From Cycas panzhihuaensis (taxonomy: Eukaryota > Cycadophyta): DNA of 64,000 nt. The stretch is taken from positions 133,121,741 through 133,185,740 of the forward strand of contig CM041465.1 in the NCBI GenBank assembly GCA_023213395.1. Direction: 5' to 3'. Positions 40,800 through 52,429 of this stretch are shown here, piece after piece. Below the pieces are notes generated by a model. It searched no databases, was not told the origin of the DNA, and was given only the letters and a program-made list of their open reading frames with translations. Position numbers and translations under genes: made by a program. Each line of letters begins with the position of its first letter. Positions within the stretch are counted from its first letter, which is position 1.

Positions 40800-43719
40800 T
40801 AATAAGCGATGCACAATTAGGTGTATGTTGGGCATACCATTTAATTATTAGTTGTCAAGTCATATTAGCTTACCTTTTAATGATGAGCTTATTCAACAAC
40901 TAAAAGATTAGCCACATAGGTGTAATAATTACATATAGTTCATAACGCCTTATGTTATTTGTTTTGTAGAGATTTGTTGGTCTTCAAAGGTATGCAAAAG
41001 AGTAAATAGTGTTGTTTTGATTTGTAAAAGTACTAGTGCCTCTTGTTTTAAATTTATAGCCCCTAGGTACTTTGTTGCCAGTCGTTGGTATCTATTTTGA
41101 ATTCGTTGAAGGTGCTAGGTCTATTTATCCTATATTGCCATTGAATTTATAATTGAATGATTTTCATTACCATCTGTACTACCTGGTGAGTAGGTGTGAG
41201 TCTACTAGTTACATTATAATTATTGTGAAGAAATTACAGTAGACTTATTTGTCAAAGATGCCCTTATGAGTCATATGAGTGTCACCCTCGTAGAGAGATA
41301 TGCACAGAGGTGGCAGAGGAAGAGGTATAGGGTGCATTGCATAAAGAGTATGCAGAGATAGAGAGATACCATTAGCATAGAAATCATTGAGTTATAGACA
41401 TGCAATGTGGAAATGTCAAGATGTAGTGGCTTAAAACCATGTGTAGAGGTCACAAATTATAGAGTTGAGTGCCACACAGGAAGAATGATTTGTAAAGCCA
41501 TGTATTATTATAGCTAAAACATAAGGTAATATTCATAAATATTTTTTTCTTGATTGATATATCAACCTACTAACTGAATATATGATGTCACCATTAAAAA
41601 TATTTCATTACGTGATGAATATATTTAGTCACTGTTTGATAATTTGAATTGCCTATTTTTATTTATAAAGTTTCCAATTTTATATTCATCACCCGTTGAT
41701 TATAATGAAGAAGCCCTTTGATTTATATATAATTGGGCATAATAATATGATGTCAATCATATATATATTTAATTGAATGATAACATCGACCATTGAATTT
41801 ATCAAAGCCATGTGATTATATTTAATCACGTTTGATAAATATTAGATTATGTCACTAAAAATATAGTTGCAGATATATATTCAATTGACATTTTGATAAT
41901 ATCACTAAATATATAATGTCATTGCCAATGATATATACAAATTTATATATTGATTTTATAAATAATATATTTTGAGTGCCATTTATTAAGTCAGGTGATA
42001 TATGTGAAGTCATATTTGATATTGGGATTGTACATATTTAGTTATTATTTATTTAAGTAATAATTTTTCATGATTTAATTGCCCTTTGATTTTGGCTATG
42101 TTGCATGATCATATTTATGAAAGTCACCTTTGATTGAATTGACCATACTAAGTCATTGGCCATTATATAATGATTGCTCTTTGATCAATCATCCTTTGAT
42201 TATTTGAATATGATAAGTCTTTGAAGTTATCATATAGTGGAGGTAGTATATGTAAGTGTTTATGCTTAGAATTTAAGATTATATAAGGAGATTCTTTTTT
42301 TAAGTGGGCATATTATGTGGCATATGATATATTTTAGGGATTCTTTGATGACGATATTGATATAAGAGTGAAGAGGGTGTTTTATACTCTATGGGTGATG
42401 TGGGGAAGTGGGTGATGAGGTGATGATATGCTTTTCTTATATGTGTTTACATAAGAGAGTTTGTTAGGTGAGTGTTATTAAGATAATGGAAGTTCACTGA
42501 TTGATAAGAAGGCATGATTAATGAGTGAGCTATCAATGTTAATGTATGTTCATTGCTTGATAAAAGCGCAAGAAGGGCATGATTTATGGAGATGTTGTAC
42601 TATAAGGCAACTAAACATTATATTATGGTAATTGATCATTGTATATTCATTACAAAGGTATGATTTATTTATTATAAAGTGGTAGTTTTATTTAATATAT
42701 ATTAGTGTTTTTACATTAGATATATGAAGTAAAGTGTTCATAATTTCTATTGATTGGCCTATTTGTGTAAGTGATTATTAGCTCATAGTGGATCATTGTA
42801 CTTGGGTAGTTGAACTAATGCTAGCATGAGGTTTATAGCCTATTAGTTGTTGGTTTAACATTTGTACATATTTGAACAAGTTTGATGTAGATTTAATTAT
42901 ATGGTTTTGTTCAAAACTAAAGTGTAAATAGAAAGGTGTATGATGAAATTACCTTGAAATTAGTTCTACCTTAGTCCTGGTATAAAATGGGAGTAGGTTG
43001 TCTCTTGTACCCTACTAAGGTTATATTGCAGATGAAGAATGGTACCATGATATAGATGTAAAGGTGTTTGGTGTATATTAAGAGTTTGCCTCCCATGTTT
43101 TTGGACAGAAGCTATTATGACAATTATTTAATGGATATCCTTCTAGGGTTGTTTATGGCATAACCCTTAGAATTATGTGTTGGACCAGTTAGAAGTCTTC
43201 CACTATATATTTAGGTGCATTGAATAGACACATATTAGATGAAGATCATAGTAGCAGGATTGCAAGAGTTTGAAGTCTATTTATATAGGGTTTGAAATAA
43301 AGCTTACAAATGGTGTGATCTGCATGGGAAAATTATTGTGATTAGTTTAAATGTCAAGTTGAATAGTTATTAACATATCATGTTGAGGTGCCATCTAAAT
43401 ATAGGTTTTATCCTTCATTTCTTTCATTTTCGAGTCATGGTTTAGTAGTTGAAGAGGTTTGTTTGCCTAACATTATCTTTAAGATGAAAGTGGAACCTAG
43501 TGGGAGCATTGATGAGAAGCCATTATAAGAAGAGGGACAGATTGCAACATGTGTTTCATTGTTGGCTAGGAGGACCATTGAGGACTTTAATATGATAATT
43601 GAAGACCTAGAGTATGATTGAAAAGTAAGGATTAGCATGCAAGTTAGACTTATGATAGACACCAATGATTCCAAAGAAAGGAGATTCATAATGGAGAGCT
43701 ATATTGGAGGATTGACATA
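40800..43719 (+). other. Internal region of element E, gag to integrase not readable
   Basis: About 2.9 kb with short frames only. Fragments near 43300-43600 could be integrase or linker, but I could not match a defining motif. Expected to be gag, protease and integrase in decay or deleted. Confidence 0.4.
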
Positions 43720-44300
43720 TGGGATTTGGGTCTCTTACCTTTCTCTAAGAACTTGATTGATTTGCAAGTTGTAAAAGCTTATAGTATAAGATTTCAAGTA
43801 GAAAGAAGAATTTAGTTATGAGGAGACATTTTCACCAGTCTTTATGTTATTATCGATCCAATTGATCACTATTTTGGTAGCTACATATAGTTAAGAGTCA
43901 TATCATATTAGCATTTCTTAACAGAGACCTGAATAAGAGATATACATAACTTAAGTAGCTCAACCTCTTAGTTTAGTTGAGGAAAAAAGGCTGAGTATTA
44001 TGGACTAAGTGTTAGTGTGAGAGGAGAGTTATATGGTTGTAGAAACTGTTAGAAACATTTCTAAAGAATCATACATATGCGAGGCATATCACCATTACAT
44101 TTGAGAGCAGATTAAATCAAGGAAGATGCAAGTTGAGTTTTGTCCAAGTGAAGATCAACTTGAGGATATGTTTACCAAAGCTCTTATTAAATATTGCTTC
44201 ATCAACATTCATGTAAATTTGGGATTCAATGAGATTATCCTTGAGGGGGTATCTATTAACAAGGATAAAGAGATAGACAAATCCCTAGGAAGACTTCATG
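43720..44300 (+). pseudogene. RT start and RNase H end (element E)
   Basis: 43735-43850 reads WDLGLLPFSKNLI then, after a stop, GDIFTSLYV, a decayed copia RT entry (usually W-x-L-V-x-L-P and E-E-T-F-x-P-V). The palm with its YVDD box is missing. 44126-44200 reads MQVEFCPSEDQLEDMFTKALIKYCF, the standard end of copia RNase H, followed by a tail to 44300 and the polypurine tract. The loss of central RT explains the short element. Confidence 0.8.
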
Positions 44301-44316
44301 ATTGTACATTTATATT

Positions 44317-44325
44317 AAGAGGGGA
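44317..44325 (+). other. Polypurine tract of element E
   Basis: AAGAGGGGA directly before the TG of the 3' LTR. Confidence 0.85.
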
Positions 44326-44655
44326 TGTTATAGTGATATTATGTCACTTGATCAACTAATGTAATTGTAGTAAAATATTATACATATAATCTTGATGTAA
44401 TATTATAATATTAGGCCGATAAATATAAACTCAATTATTATTATTTGAGACACTTATGATCTATAAATATAGATCAAAGTCCATTGTAATATACAACACA
44501 GATTTATAAAAATATGATAATATGTTATGTGGTGGGTTTTTTTTGAAAGGGTTTTCACATCAAATTTGTTTGTCTTATGTGCTTTGTTTTATTTGAGTCT
44601 TTTATATACATAAATGATTTTGGCATCTTGTCTATCAATTTGATGTTTCTTAACA
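44326..44655 (+). repeat. 3' LTR of element E
   Basis: 330 bp, same length as the 5' LTR. Starts TGTTATAGTG and ends TTCTTAACA, then the duplication AATTT. Confidence 0.93.
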
Positions 44656-44809
44656 AATTTCTAGCCTATAAATCTTTAAAAATAATAAAAAACTGTAGAA
44701 AAATGACCCAAACTTAGCCTTAGATCACCTTTGAAGAGTGAAGGTCATCACCAAGGGTTTGGAACCCTCTTTCAAACTTGAAAATAATAACTAATCCTTC
44801 TCCAACAAG

Positions 44810-44819
44810 TTTGATACCA
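44810..44819 (-). promoter_or_regulatory. Primer binding site of element D
   Basis: The minus strand reads TGGTATCAAA, three bases inside the 5' LTR. Confidence 0.7.
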
Positions 44820-44822
44820 AAT

Positions 44823-45201
44823 ATTAAAGGAGATGGTATTTAACCTTTATACTAATGATTGATGAGCACAACCCTTATAATCTTATGGAGAGGAGATTAT
44901 CTAACATGAGGAGAAGATTAGTATCTACACTAGGTAGTAATGAATATAAGCTAATAAGCAAGTATAAGGCACAATCTACTCAAGCATAGAGTTAGAGGAG
45001 AGACCTTAGAGGGATTCATGTTTAACGTGTGTTAAACATATAAGCTATGCCATTAACATGTGGGATAAGTATCCCTTAGGCTCTTTTGCAAGCAAGAATA
45101 CATGAAGGGTATATTAACCCTCAAGTCACAACATTATATAACTAGAAAGAATGTTATCATATTAGGTGATAAGACACCTTTATATAAAGTACATAATGCT
45201 A
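44823..45201 (-). repeat. 5' LTR of element D, internally deleted
   Basis: 379 bp against 529 bp in the 3' LTR, owing to the 136-bp gap described for the partner plus smaller indels. Otherwise colinear. Confidence 0.87.
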
Positions 45202-45206
45202 GAATA

Positions 45207-45700
45207 TAAAGTACATCACTTGGCATTTAAACATAAAAGTTTAATAAGATAAACTTAAGGTATAATGGTATAGTTTGAGATAGCTTCTTAGCCATTTAAT
45301 ATAGTGATATATTAACCAATTCTATAAATTGTACATCACTTTAGAGATTATAGATTCAACTTCTAGTCATAAGATCAAATTTATTTAGGGTCTTATTTCT
45401 TGTATTCATTAAGAGTTAGATCTACTCACTATCACCTCATTAGACTAGGATTTCTATTCATTAAGAGTTTTATGCATGCTAGATACTCTTTCTTTTAGGC
45501 TTCATAGGCCCACCCATAATGGGCTTAGCCTAAGTACACATCCTCAATAATGATAAGATACATGGGTCCCTCAATCATAGGGTACTAACTCCTCTTCTAT
45601 GATGAGGAAGGAAAAGTCTCCACAAAAATGTTATGACATTTATAAGTCATCTTGTCATGTTAGTGAGGGATATTACATGCAATGAGGATGCACATAATCC
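45207..45700 (+). pseudogene. Gag, third part, with possible zinc knuckle (element F)
   Basis: About 45290-45450 reads YINQFYKLYITLEIIDSTSSHKIKFI-type sequence, then GLISCIH and LDLLTITSLD. This is the last third of the gypsy gag domain (S-V-x-E-Y-x-x-x-F...F-x-x-G-L-K-P). A weak cysteine/histidine cluster near 45628-45690 (CYDIYKSSCHVSEGYY) may be a decayed zinc knuckle. Gaps in the frame are filled by stops. Confidence 0.68.
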
Positions 45701-45839
45701 ACTACTTTAGTTAGACATGAGGATTCAATAGTAGATCTAGTTATTTAAGATATTTCTCCTTTATGTTTAGATCCTAATTTGGTCCTCATGACCAAACATC
45801 AGGCCACACCTGATAATGAGATTCTCTTTACCCATCCAT

Positions 45840-46230
45840 GTTAGGTCAAGGATTAAATTGCTTTATGTATTCTAGACAATGGAAGCTAGAAAAATCTTAT
45901 CTTAGTATAGTTGGTTGCCAACTTGGGCCTTCCCACACAACCACACCTTTTCCTATACTATCATGGTCGGGTTTATCATGGAGGTATACACATACTAGTA
46001 GATAGGGTTTTTATAATCATATTATCGTACTACCTCTTATTGATTCTATCATTGATAATATAACTCTAATGGAATGTTTCTAGCTTCTCTTAGGGAAGCC
46101 TAATTAGTTTGATAAGATTGTTCACTATGATGTCCTTTACTACACCTATCAATTTCACAAGGATAAGAAGACATATGAACTTTATGCTAAACCCTCTTCT
46201 CCATCTATACCAAATTCATAAGCTATTAAC
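45840..46230 (+). pseudogene. Aspartic protease and linker (element F)
   Basis: CILDNGS-stop-KNLISVQLV near 45860-45915 matches the retropepsin entry of plant gypsy elements (I-D-G-G-S-x-x-N-x-V-S), with the catalytic Asp kept. The stretch ending near 46190 matches the end of that domain: a Leu-Gly-Lys-Pro-like turn near 46080-46110, FDKIVHYD, then TYQFHKDKKTYEL. Some frame changes are needed. In complete relatives RT follows here; in F it does not. Confidence 0.75.
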
Positions 46231-46576
46231 CTTGTTGTGTCTACCATACCTTTGGATTAATCACCACCACATCCACAACATGCACACCAATAGGAGTACT
46301 TTGCTACTCATCTTCTATATTTAATGTGCATATTGGTCGCAGCAAATATAATAACTTTGGTTGGTCTAATCCTTCTAGATTTATTAACTTATTAGGACTC
46401 CATTATCATTCCTCTTTCAACTATTAAGAAGTATGCAAGAGGATTTTCACCCCTATGGTTTAGCTTTTACACTATCATCCTCTTTAGGTTCTCTTGTAGT
46501 GCATTCCACAAGTCCTAATCTTAACTAAGAAGGAGGTGCTACTAATACTACTACTATTTCATGAGGTTGTATAGGA
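46231..46576 (+). other. Sequence between protease and 3' LTR of element F
   Basis: About 350 bp with no RT, RNase H or integrase similarity. A purine-rich AAGAAGGAGG near 46529 could be the polypurine tract, but it is about 40 bp from the LTR start I can align. Confidence 0.45.
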
Positions 46577-47198
46577 TATACACTGTATGGATTGCTCTAA
46601 ACTTTTACAAGTTAAAGTTCCTTTCAATCCTTTATCCTCTTGTGAAATTTTAGCCCAATTTGATATTTAGAAAGGAACTTATAGGCATTTTAGTGAAGAC
46701 TATACCTTTTTACTTCTAGAACTTGTACGGATTGTACATTGACTAGATAGACCTAAATTTTTATAAGAAGGAGCACCTTAGAGTCCTCTTGTCTCTTCTA
46801 AAATTTTGTTTTAATCTTTAGGTGAAAAAGTTATAATCAATTTTGTCTTCCTTCTCTCTAGGAAGCTAACTTGATACGAATTCTCTCTTCAAACACTTTT
46901 ATGTCTCTAGTATATACATTTATCCATGGGAGATATTATAGTCTCCACAATCTAGAGATGGTATACCCTAGAAGGCTAATATTATAGAGTTAATAGTCAT
47001 TAGTATTAGTAACATTATATAGGGTTATACTACATTTAAGAGTACACATGGGTTAATAAAGTGTATTAACTTAAGGGTTGATAATGATATGGGAGTTAGT
47101 GTAATTGAGTAGTTAGTGTGAGGACTACTAACTCTATAATATTAACCTACTAGGATATGCCATCCTTAGGTTGTGGAGACTGTAACAAGAGATCTACA
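46577..47198 (+). repeat. 3' LTR of element F, split by a MITE
   Basis: 46577-46934 aligns with the 5' LTR up to GGGAGAT, and the final CTACA reappears at 47194-47198 after a 250-bp insertion. The 5' LTR has these two pieces adjacent (GGGAGATCTACA at 20041-20052), which proves the insertion. Confidence 0.8.
46935..47184. mobile_element. Mutator-like MITE with about 62-bp terminal inverted repeats
   Basis: The two ends, 46937-46998 and 47123-47184, are inverted copies, about 85 percent identical, sharing AGTCTCCACAA and TAATATTATAGAGTTA. The centre is about 125 bp with no gene. The flanks ATGGGAGAT (46926-46934) and ACAAGAGAT (47185-47193) agree at six of nine positions, consistent with an old 9-bp target duplication. 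Long inverted ends plus 9-bp duplications indicate a Mutator-type non-autonomous element. Confidence 0.78.
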
Positions 47199-48271
47199 TT
47201 AGGCGAGGACCTTTTGATGAGAGTCACTCTAGATTTTCACCATTAGATCACTTGTGTTAGAGTTCAAGTCTCAATTCTTAAAGCGTTGCTAAGTAGCGGC
47301 AAGCATATTATTGGTATAGTAGAGCTTTTAAGGGTAGGCACATGAAGATCATAGATTTGAGTTAAGGTGATGAAAGGGGTAGAGGGTTTAGGAGATACCT
47401 TTTATTTGGATGGACTAAGTTATATTTTCCTCATTACTATTCATGTTTAGAAGCTAATTTACTTAAAGTTTTTGAAGATGTATCTTTAAAGGTGGAGAGG
47501 ATTTTATATTATATAGGTTTTATGTAGGTTGAGGTTGATTTTGGATTCAGTGGATACTATCTTTTGATCAAAAGCATATTACAACTAGTCATTAAGACTA
47601 TAAAGATGTCCAAGAGTGTGTAGGCCATGGGTGCCTAAAGCTTGATCTATAAGTTTCTTTATAAAGTTGTGACAATGGTGTTTAGGGCCTACATACCTCT
47701 CTGCTCTAGTTTAAAAGCCTAATTTGGTGTTGGTCAATACTAGAGATGAATATTTATTGGGAAAATATCTACTATACTAGATAGAGTAGACATAGGGTTT
47801 AAAATGTTTACTCCATCTAATAAAATAGAGGTCTATAATTTGCCTTAGCCAAAAAGCATTTATGCACTCTACTAGTCAATTTATATGGCTAGAAGAGTTT
47901 TCTTAAGAAGTTAACTCAATACCCTTAGTTAGGAGATGAGGGATTTATTCCATGCTATCCTTGTTTTAGACATGTTCATTAAGTCTTTGATTTGGCCATG
48001 TTTAGGTGGCTATGATGTTTTAGAAGTAAGGACTATGCTTGTTTAGGTTTGGTTATTTACTTTTATCTTAATAACCTTAGAGTATGGCCCATACCCATGG
48101 CTATATTCTTAGTTATTATTTAGTCTTATAGCCTTTGGAGCATAGTCCATGCCTATGGCATCTTCTAGGATTTCTAACCTTTGCTTTATGGAAAGTCTCA
48201 TGTATTCAAGTTGTTAAGTGTATGGATTTTTACCTAAAGTTCTCTAATTCATCTGAGAGGATGGTGGAGTT
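47199..48271. other. Unassigned sequence between F and G
   Basis: About 1.1 kb without a recognisable frame. Phrases around 48070-48160 repeat loosely (AGTATGGCCCATACCCATGG and AGCATAGTCCATGCCTATGG), suggesting a short local duplication. Confidence 0.45.
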
Positions 48272-48562
48272 TGTTGGGTGAAGGATCTAGTGCCACAATA
48301 TACTATACTAAAGCAATAGCATATAAGAAGAGAAAAATAGAGAGCAAAAATAAGAGGTGAGAATTATTACTCTCCCCTTTACATTTAGTCTTATATATTA
48401 GAGGATGTGCATTAGGGTTTCCAAAGGAGTTTTCTATCTAATGACATGATCCCGAAATTACACTTAAATATAAATAAACTTACATTTAACTATGTGACTT
48501 AGTTAACCTCAATTCACCTTTATCTAATTAATCTAATGACCTTGATACATTAACATCCATCA
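48272..48562 (-). repeat. 3' LTR of element G
   Basis: 291 bp. Colinear with 55136-55398 (shared GGGTGAAGGATCTAGTGCC, CTTATATAT and TTAACTATGTGACTTA blocks). In element orientation it starts TGATGGATGTTAATG and ends CCCAACA. Confidence 0.93.
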
Positions 48563-48573
48563 ATCCCTCCCTT
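48563..48573 (-). other. Polypurine tract of element G
   Basis: The minus strand reads AAGGGAGGGAT next to the TG of the 3' LTR. Confidence 0.85.
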
Positions 48574-48899
48574 AATGGTAAAAGGTTATAATAATAAAAT
48601 CTATTATATGAGGTCTTTATTTGAGCCTCATTATTATATTAAAATTCTAAATGACACTTTTATGGGAAAACCCTTATGGGGAATAAAAACCCACAAACTT
48701 TTTAAGATCTATAGCCCCTTTTATAAATCAAAATAGCTATGGTGGCTCTTGATATAGCATGATAGCCAAGTAGCTTAAATGTGCAGCTTGATCTATTAAG
48801 TCTCTGTATACCATTTGGTCATCCCCCATGCCCTATTAGGTTTTCATAGGTTCTAATTTTTTAAGATTAGTATAACCCTTATCTTTTCATACCCGTAAG

Positions 48900-50760
48900 G
48901 GGTTTTTATAAATAGGATAGAGCAGAGACTTACTCTCATCCTTCTACACATACACAAGGGTTTTCATGAATGGGATAAAGTATGTTGATCTTGTCATCAT
49001 CTCCTTAAATCAATCAGAGATGGAGACTTGAAGGCCGAATTGCTTTCTGAATTATTCAAACTTCATCCTTTGTAGTGGTTTGGTAAAGATATTGTCCACT
49101 TGATCTACTATGGGGAAATATTCTAGTTGAATCATGTTATCTTGAACTAGTTCTTAAATCTTGTGAACTTTAGTACTGATATGTTTAGTCCTATTATTAA
49201 ATACATGATTCCTAGCCATGTGGATTATTGATTGATTAGTGGATTACTAATTGATTATCTACACAAAGGTTGGTAGGACTTGTTTAGGTAATATTCAATA
49301 TTTCAAATAATTTCCCAAGCTATATCACCTCCTTACTGGTCTCAGAAGCTATAATATATTTAGATTTGATAGTTAAATCAACAATTATCTTCTGTCATTT
49401 GGATCTCTATGATATTGATACTATTCCAAGAAACATTATGTACTTAAACGTGGATCTCCCTCTGTCTTTATCTCTGATAAAGTCTAATTCTATGTATGTA
49501 TATAGTTTGAACTCTAAAATAGATTCATACAATATACCACATTTGTTAGTCATCTTAAAGTACCTTAACACTAGCACTACTACCTGCCAATAATTATGCT
49601 TAGGATTTATCATCTAATAAGTAGGAATATTGATAGAGTGTGTAATATGAGGTCTTGTATTAGTAGTATAGATGTGACTACCTATAAGTTGTCTGTAAAG
49701 TGTTGTGTTTGCCTCTTACTCATTACCATTAACTGTTAGTTTAACATTGGGTTCTATTGGAGTGGTTATAGGTTAAGCATCTTCTAACTAAAACTTTGTT
49801 AGAAGACCATTGATGTACTTTTCTTAAGAAAGAAAGATTTTGCCATCTTTCTAAGTGGCTTTAATCCCCAAGTAGTATTTCATCAACCTAAGTTCAAATA
49901 GTTCAAACATTTTAGTTAAGTCCTTCCTTAATTGACTAATTACTTATTCATTGTTCCCTATTATAATCATATCATCTACAAAGATTAAGAGATAAGTAAC
50001 TTTATCTTTTTGGCATTTAATGAATAATGTTGCATCAATATCCTAGTAATCACAAACCTCATATTCAAGTTATCTTATTCCTTTTGACAACTTGGTGAAT
50101 TAAGCATAAGGAGCTTGTTTAAGGCCTTACAACGACTTTTTGAGCTTGCACACCTTATGCTCTTGACCAGTAATCTCAAATCTTTTAGGCTGAGCCATGT
50201 AGATTTCTTCTTCAAGATCACTATTGAGAAATGTAGTTTTCACATTGAGCTAGTAAATCTTCTAGCCTTGTTAAGCTATTAAGGTTACAAGAGTTATGAT
50301 TATGGGCCACTCGGTCATAGGTGTAAAGACTTTAGTGTAGTTGATGCCTTTCCTTTGTGTGAATCCCTTTGATACTAACCTCGCTTTATATTTTTCAATG
50401 GTATTATTAGATTTATATTTATTTTTATACACCTATTTATTTTGAACTACCTTTCTTCTAAGTGGTAGGTCGACGAGCTCCCATGTACTATTTTTGATGA
50501 GAGATTGATACTCTTCATTGATGGCATTCCTCCAAGCTATGGGTTTTATAGCTTCTTGATATGAGAGAGACTCTTCATTAAGATTAAGATGCAGTTCTGC
50601 TAGTTCTATCTCAATGGAAAGTGATTCCTACATTTTGGCTCTATAGGCACTTTGAGTGCCAATTTTTTCCACCTCATCAGGTCATATATCCTTATTCAAC
50701 TGGTGGACTTCATAAGAACCTCGAGTTGGGAATGAGGTCTTTATTTCTCCAATTACATGG
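48900..50760 (-). pseudogene. Reverse transcriptase and RNase H (element G)
   Basis: The RT catalytic box is intact as FVDD (49970-49983, within LIFVDDMII). Upstream fragments match the copia RT entry. The junction with RNase H is the 68-codon open stretch 49613-49407: HNYWQVVVLVLRYFK, LYTYIELDFIRDKDRGRSTFKYIMFLG. This matches copia H-W-x-A-V-K-R-V-L-R-Y-L-K and S-D-W-A-G-D-x-x-x-R-x-S-T-x-G-Y. Several catalytic positions of RNase H are changed. Confidence 0.87.
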
Positions 50761-50879
50761 TCTTTGTTTGGATCTTTAAAAGGATTATTTTACATATTTA
50801 TTAAGAAAGATGTTGACGCATTTGTAAAGCATGGTCCATCTACAACTACTTTGCCTTTGTTAACTCTATTGTTCTTGAA

Positions 50880-52010
50880 TGGTGGTGCATGATGTGCACT
50901 CATTGGTTCATAGTCATAGCTACTATCCTCCTTGGCTCATTGTTAGATTCCAATAATTTGAGTAACTCTTAAGTGTCTCCCCTCCTAATTTTAGAATTTG
51001 TACATCATATTGAGTAGCATCATAGTAATAGTAATTTGGTGTTTTGGAGTCTAATTATAATAATTGATGATTTATTTTAGCAACCACCATGTCTCTAGTA
51101 ATGATAATCTTCCACTATGAAGGTATAAAGACCTTGAACTCTTTCTTGTGCATAGGGTATCCAACAAAGATGCCTTTAAGTGCCCTGGTATAGAGTTTAT
51201 TTCTATCTACATCTAGTATATGGGTATAAAGCATTGAGATAAACATTCTAAAGTGGTAAGCAATGGGGGCCTATCCAGTCTACTTTTTATCAGGAGAAGT
51301 TCCTCCTTTAGATAGGTTGATTGTATTAATATAATAAATAGTTGTTCAAATTACTTCTACCTATAAGTAAGTAGGTATATTTTTATAAACCAACATAACT
51401 CAAGCTATATTCATAATAGACCTATTCATGCGCTTGACAACTCTATTATGTTGGGGGATACCTACTATTATAGTGTGATGCTTGATGTTGTTATCTCGTA
51501 GGTAGGTTTTAAACTTAGTAGAGGTATATTCTCCACCATTATTTGTTCAGAGATATTTAATCTGATAATCCAGCTCCTTTTTGGTGTGAGCTTTAAAAAC
51601 TTTAAAGACACCAAATACCTCATCTTTCCTGGTCAGAAAAGCCACCCATAATTTCTTAGTAAAACCATTAATGAAGGACATGTAATTTAATTTCTACTTC
51701 AATGCTAGAATGGACATTAGTCTATATAGATCAAAGTGTAGTAATTGAAGAGGATGACTTAATTTCTACTAACTATCAGCAAAGGGCTATTTATGAGATT
51801 TGACTATAATATGGGCTTCATATTTAAAGGGTTTAGAGGAGAACTTGGATAGACCTAGAAGGGTGTGACAAAAGATCTCTATGCCAATTCATATAAACAT
51901 TGCCTATGTAAGCATGTCAAAGAGCTTTTGGGGATAGTTTAGGGTGTGTCAAAGTGGTATTAAAATTAAAGTCTTCGTCGACATAAGGACTTTGAGCATA
52001 ATTAGCTTCA
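50880..52010 (-). pseudogene. Integrase (element G)
   Basis: The minus strand at about 51555-51380 reads TNNGGEYTSTKFKTYLRDNNIKHHTIIVGIPQHNRVVKRMNR, shown here as adjoining motifs: NNGGEYTS, then IPQHNRVVKRMNR. These match the copia integrase around the second Asp and the Glu (usually TDNGGEYTS and PQQNGVAERKNR). Asn stands for the second catalytic Asp and Lys for the Glu. A C-terminal GIFVGYPMHKKEFKVF block lies at about 51180-51125. Confidence 0.87.
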
Positions 52011-52093
52011 AAAGATGGAGAGTCATTCAATCTAAATAATTTACTAGTAAGCACTCTAGTTAATACCACTCAATTTGTTAGAGGGTGAATGAC

Positions 52094-52420
52094 TTAGAGA
52101 GTTTGGCTATTTGCAGTAACACTAAGATCAAATCCATAGGAGATAAGAGTGGATAAGGAGAGTAGGTTTTGTTTCATATTAGAAATGTACATGACATCAA
52201 GTAATGTAAAGTTTCTTAAGCCTAGGAGTTTCAGGTGTATATTTCTAATACTTTCAACCAATTGTTGGAATTTATTAGCCATGTGAATGATACCATATAC
52301 ATTGGAATCAAAAGTTTGATATAGATCCTAACTATAGGTCACATGTTATGTCGTTCCTGCATCCATGATCCATGAGGAGGTGTTTGAAGTTATGCTATTT
52401 GTAACTCCAAGAGGGGTTTA
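52094..52420 (-). pseudogene. Aspartic protease and GAG-pre-integrase block (element G)
   Basis: Near 52375 the minus strand reads SWIMDAGTT-stop-HVTYS, a copia protease site with DAG in place of DSG. The 62-codon open stretch 52282-52094 carries LLDVMYISNMKQNLLSLSTL, the block between protease and integrase zinc finger. Confidence 0.85.
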
Positions 52421-52429
52421 CATTGGTGA

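Larger units (their letters stand above)
40459..44655 (+). mobile_element. Element E: complete but decayed Ty1/copia retrotransposon
   Basis: Plus-strand element of 4197 bp with two 330-bp LTRs (40459-40788 and 44326-44655), a primer site at 40789 and a polypurine tract at 44317-44325. It is flanked by AATTT at 40454-40458 and 44656-44660. The LTRs are about 85 percent identical by eye. The inner 3.5 kb is shorter than a full copia pol, and only the RT start and the RNase H end are readable. It lies in the leader of D. Confidence 0.92.
34852..45201 (-). mobile_element. Element D: Ty1/copia retrotransposon carrying element E
   Basis: Minus-strand copia element: 5' LTR 44823-45201, primer site 44810-44819, leader, gag, protease, integrase, RT and 3' LTR 34852-35380. 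Flanking 5-mers GGATA (34847-34851) and GAATA (45202-45206) agree at four of five positions. RT stops shortly after its catalytic region and the 3' LTR follows at once, so RNase H, the last part of RT and the polypurine tract are missing. The leader is split by element E. Confidence 0.87.
19687..47198 (+). mobile_element. Element F: Ty3/gypsy gag-protease element interrupted by B, D and a MITE
   Basis: Plus-strand element with LTRs at 19687-20052 and 46577-47198 (the latter split by a MITE), a primer site TGGTATTAGACC at 20058-20069, gag in three pieces (20668-21029, 34679-34851, 45207-45480), a poor zinc knuckle and a protease near 45850-46230. Nothing resembling RT or integrase lies between the protease and the 3' LTR. 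F is therefore a second gag-protease-only element, or one that lost pol by deletion. Removing its insertions leaves about 3.3 kb. Its outer target duplication could not be confirmed. Confidence 0.75.
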
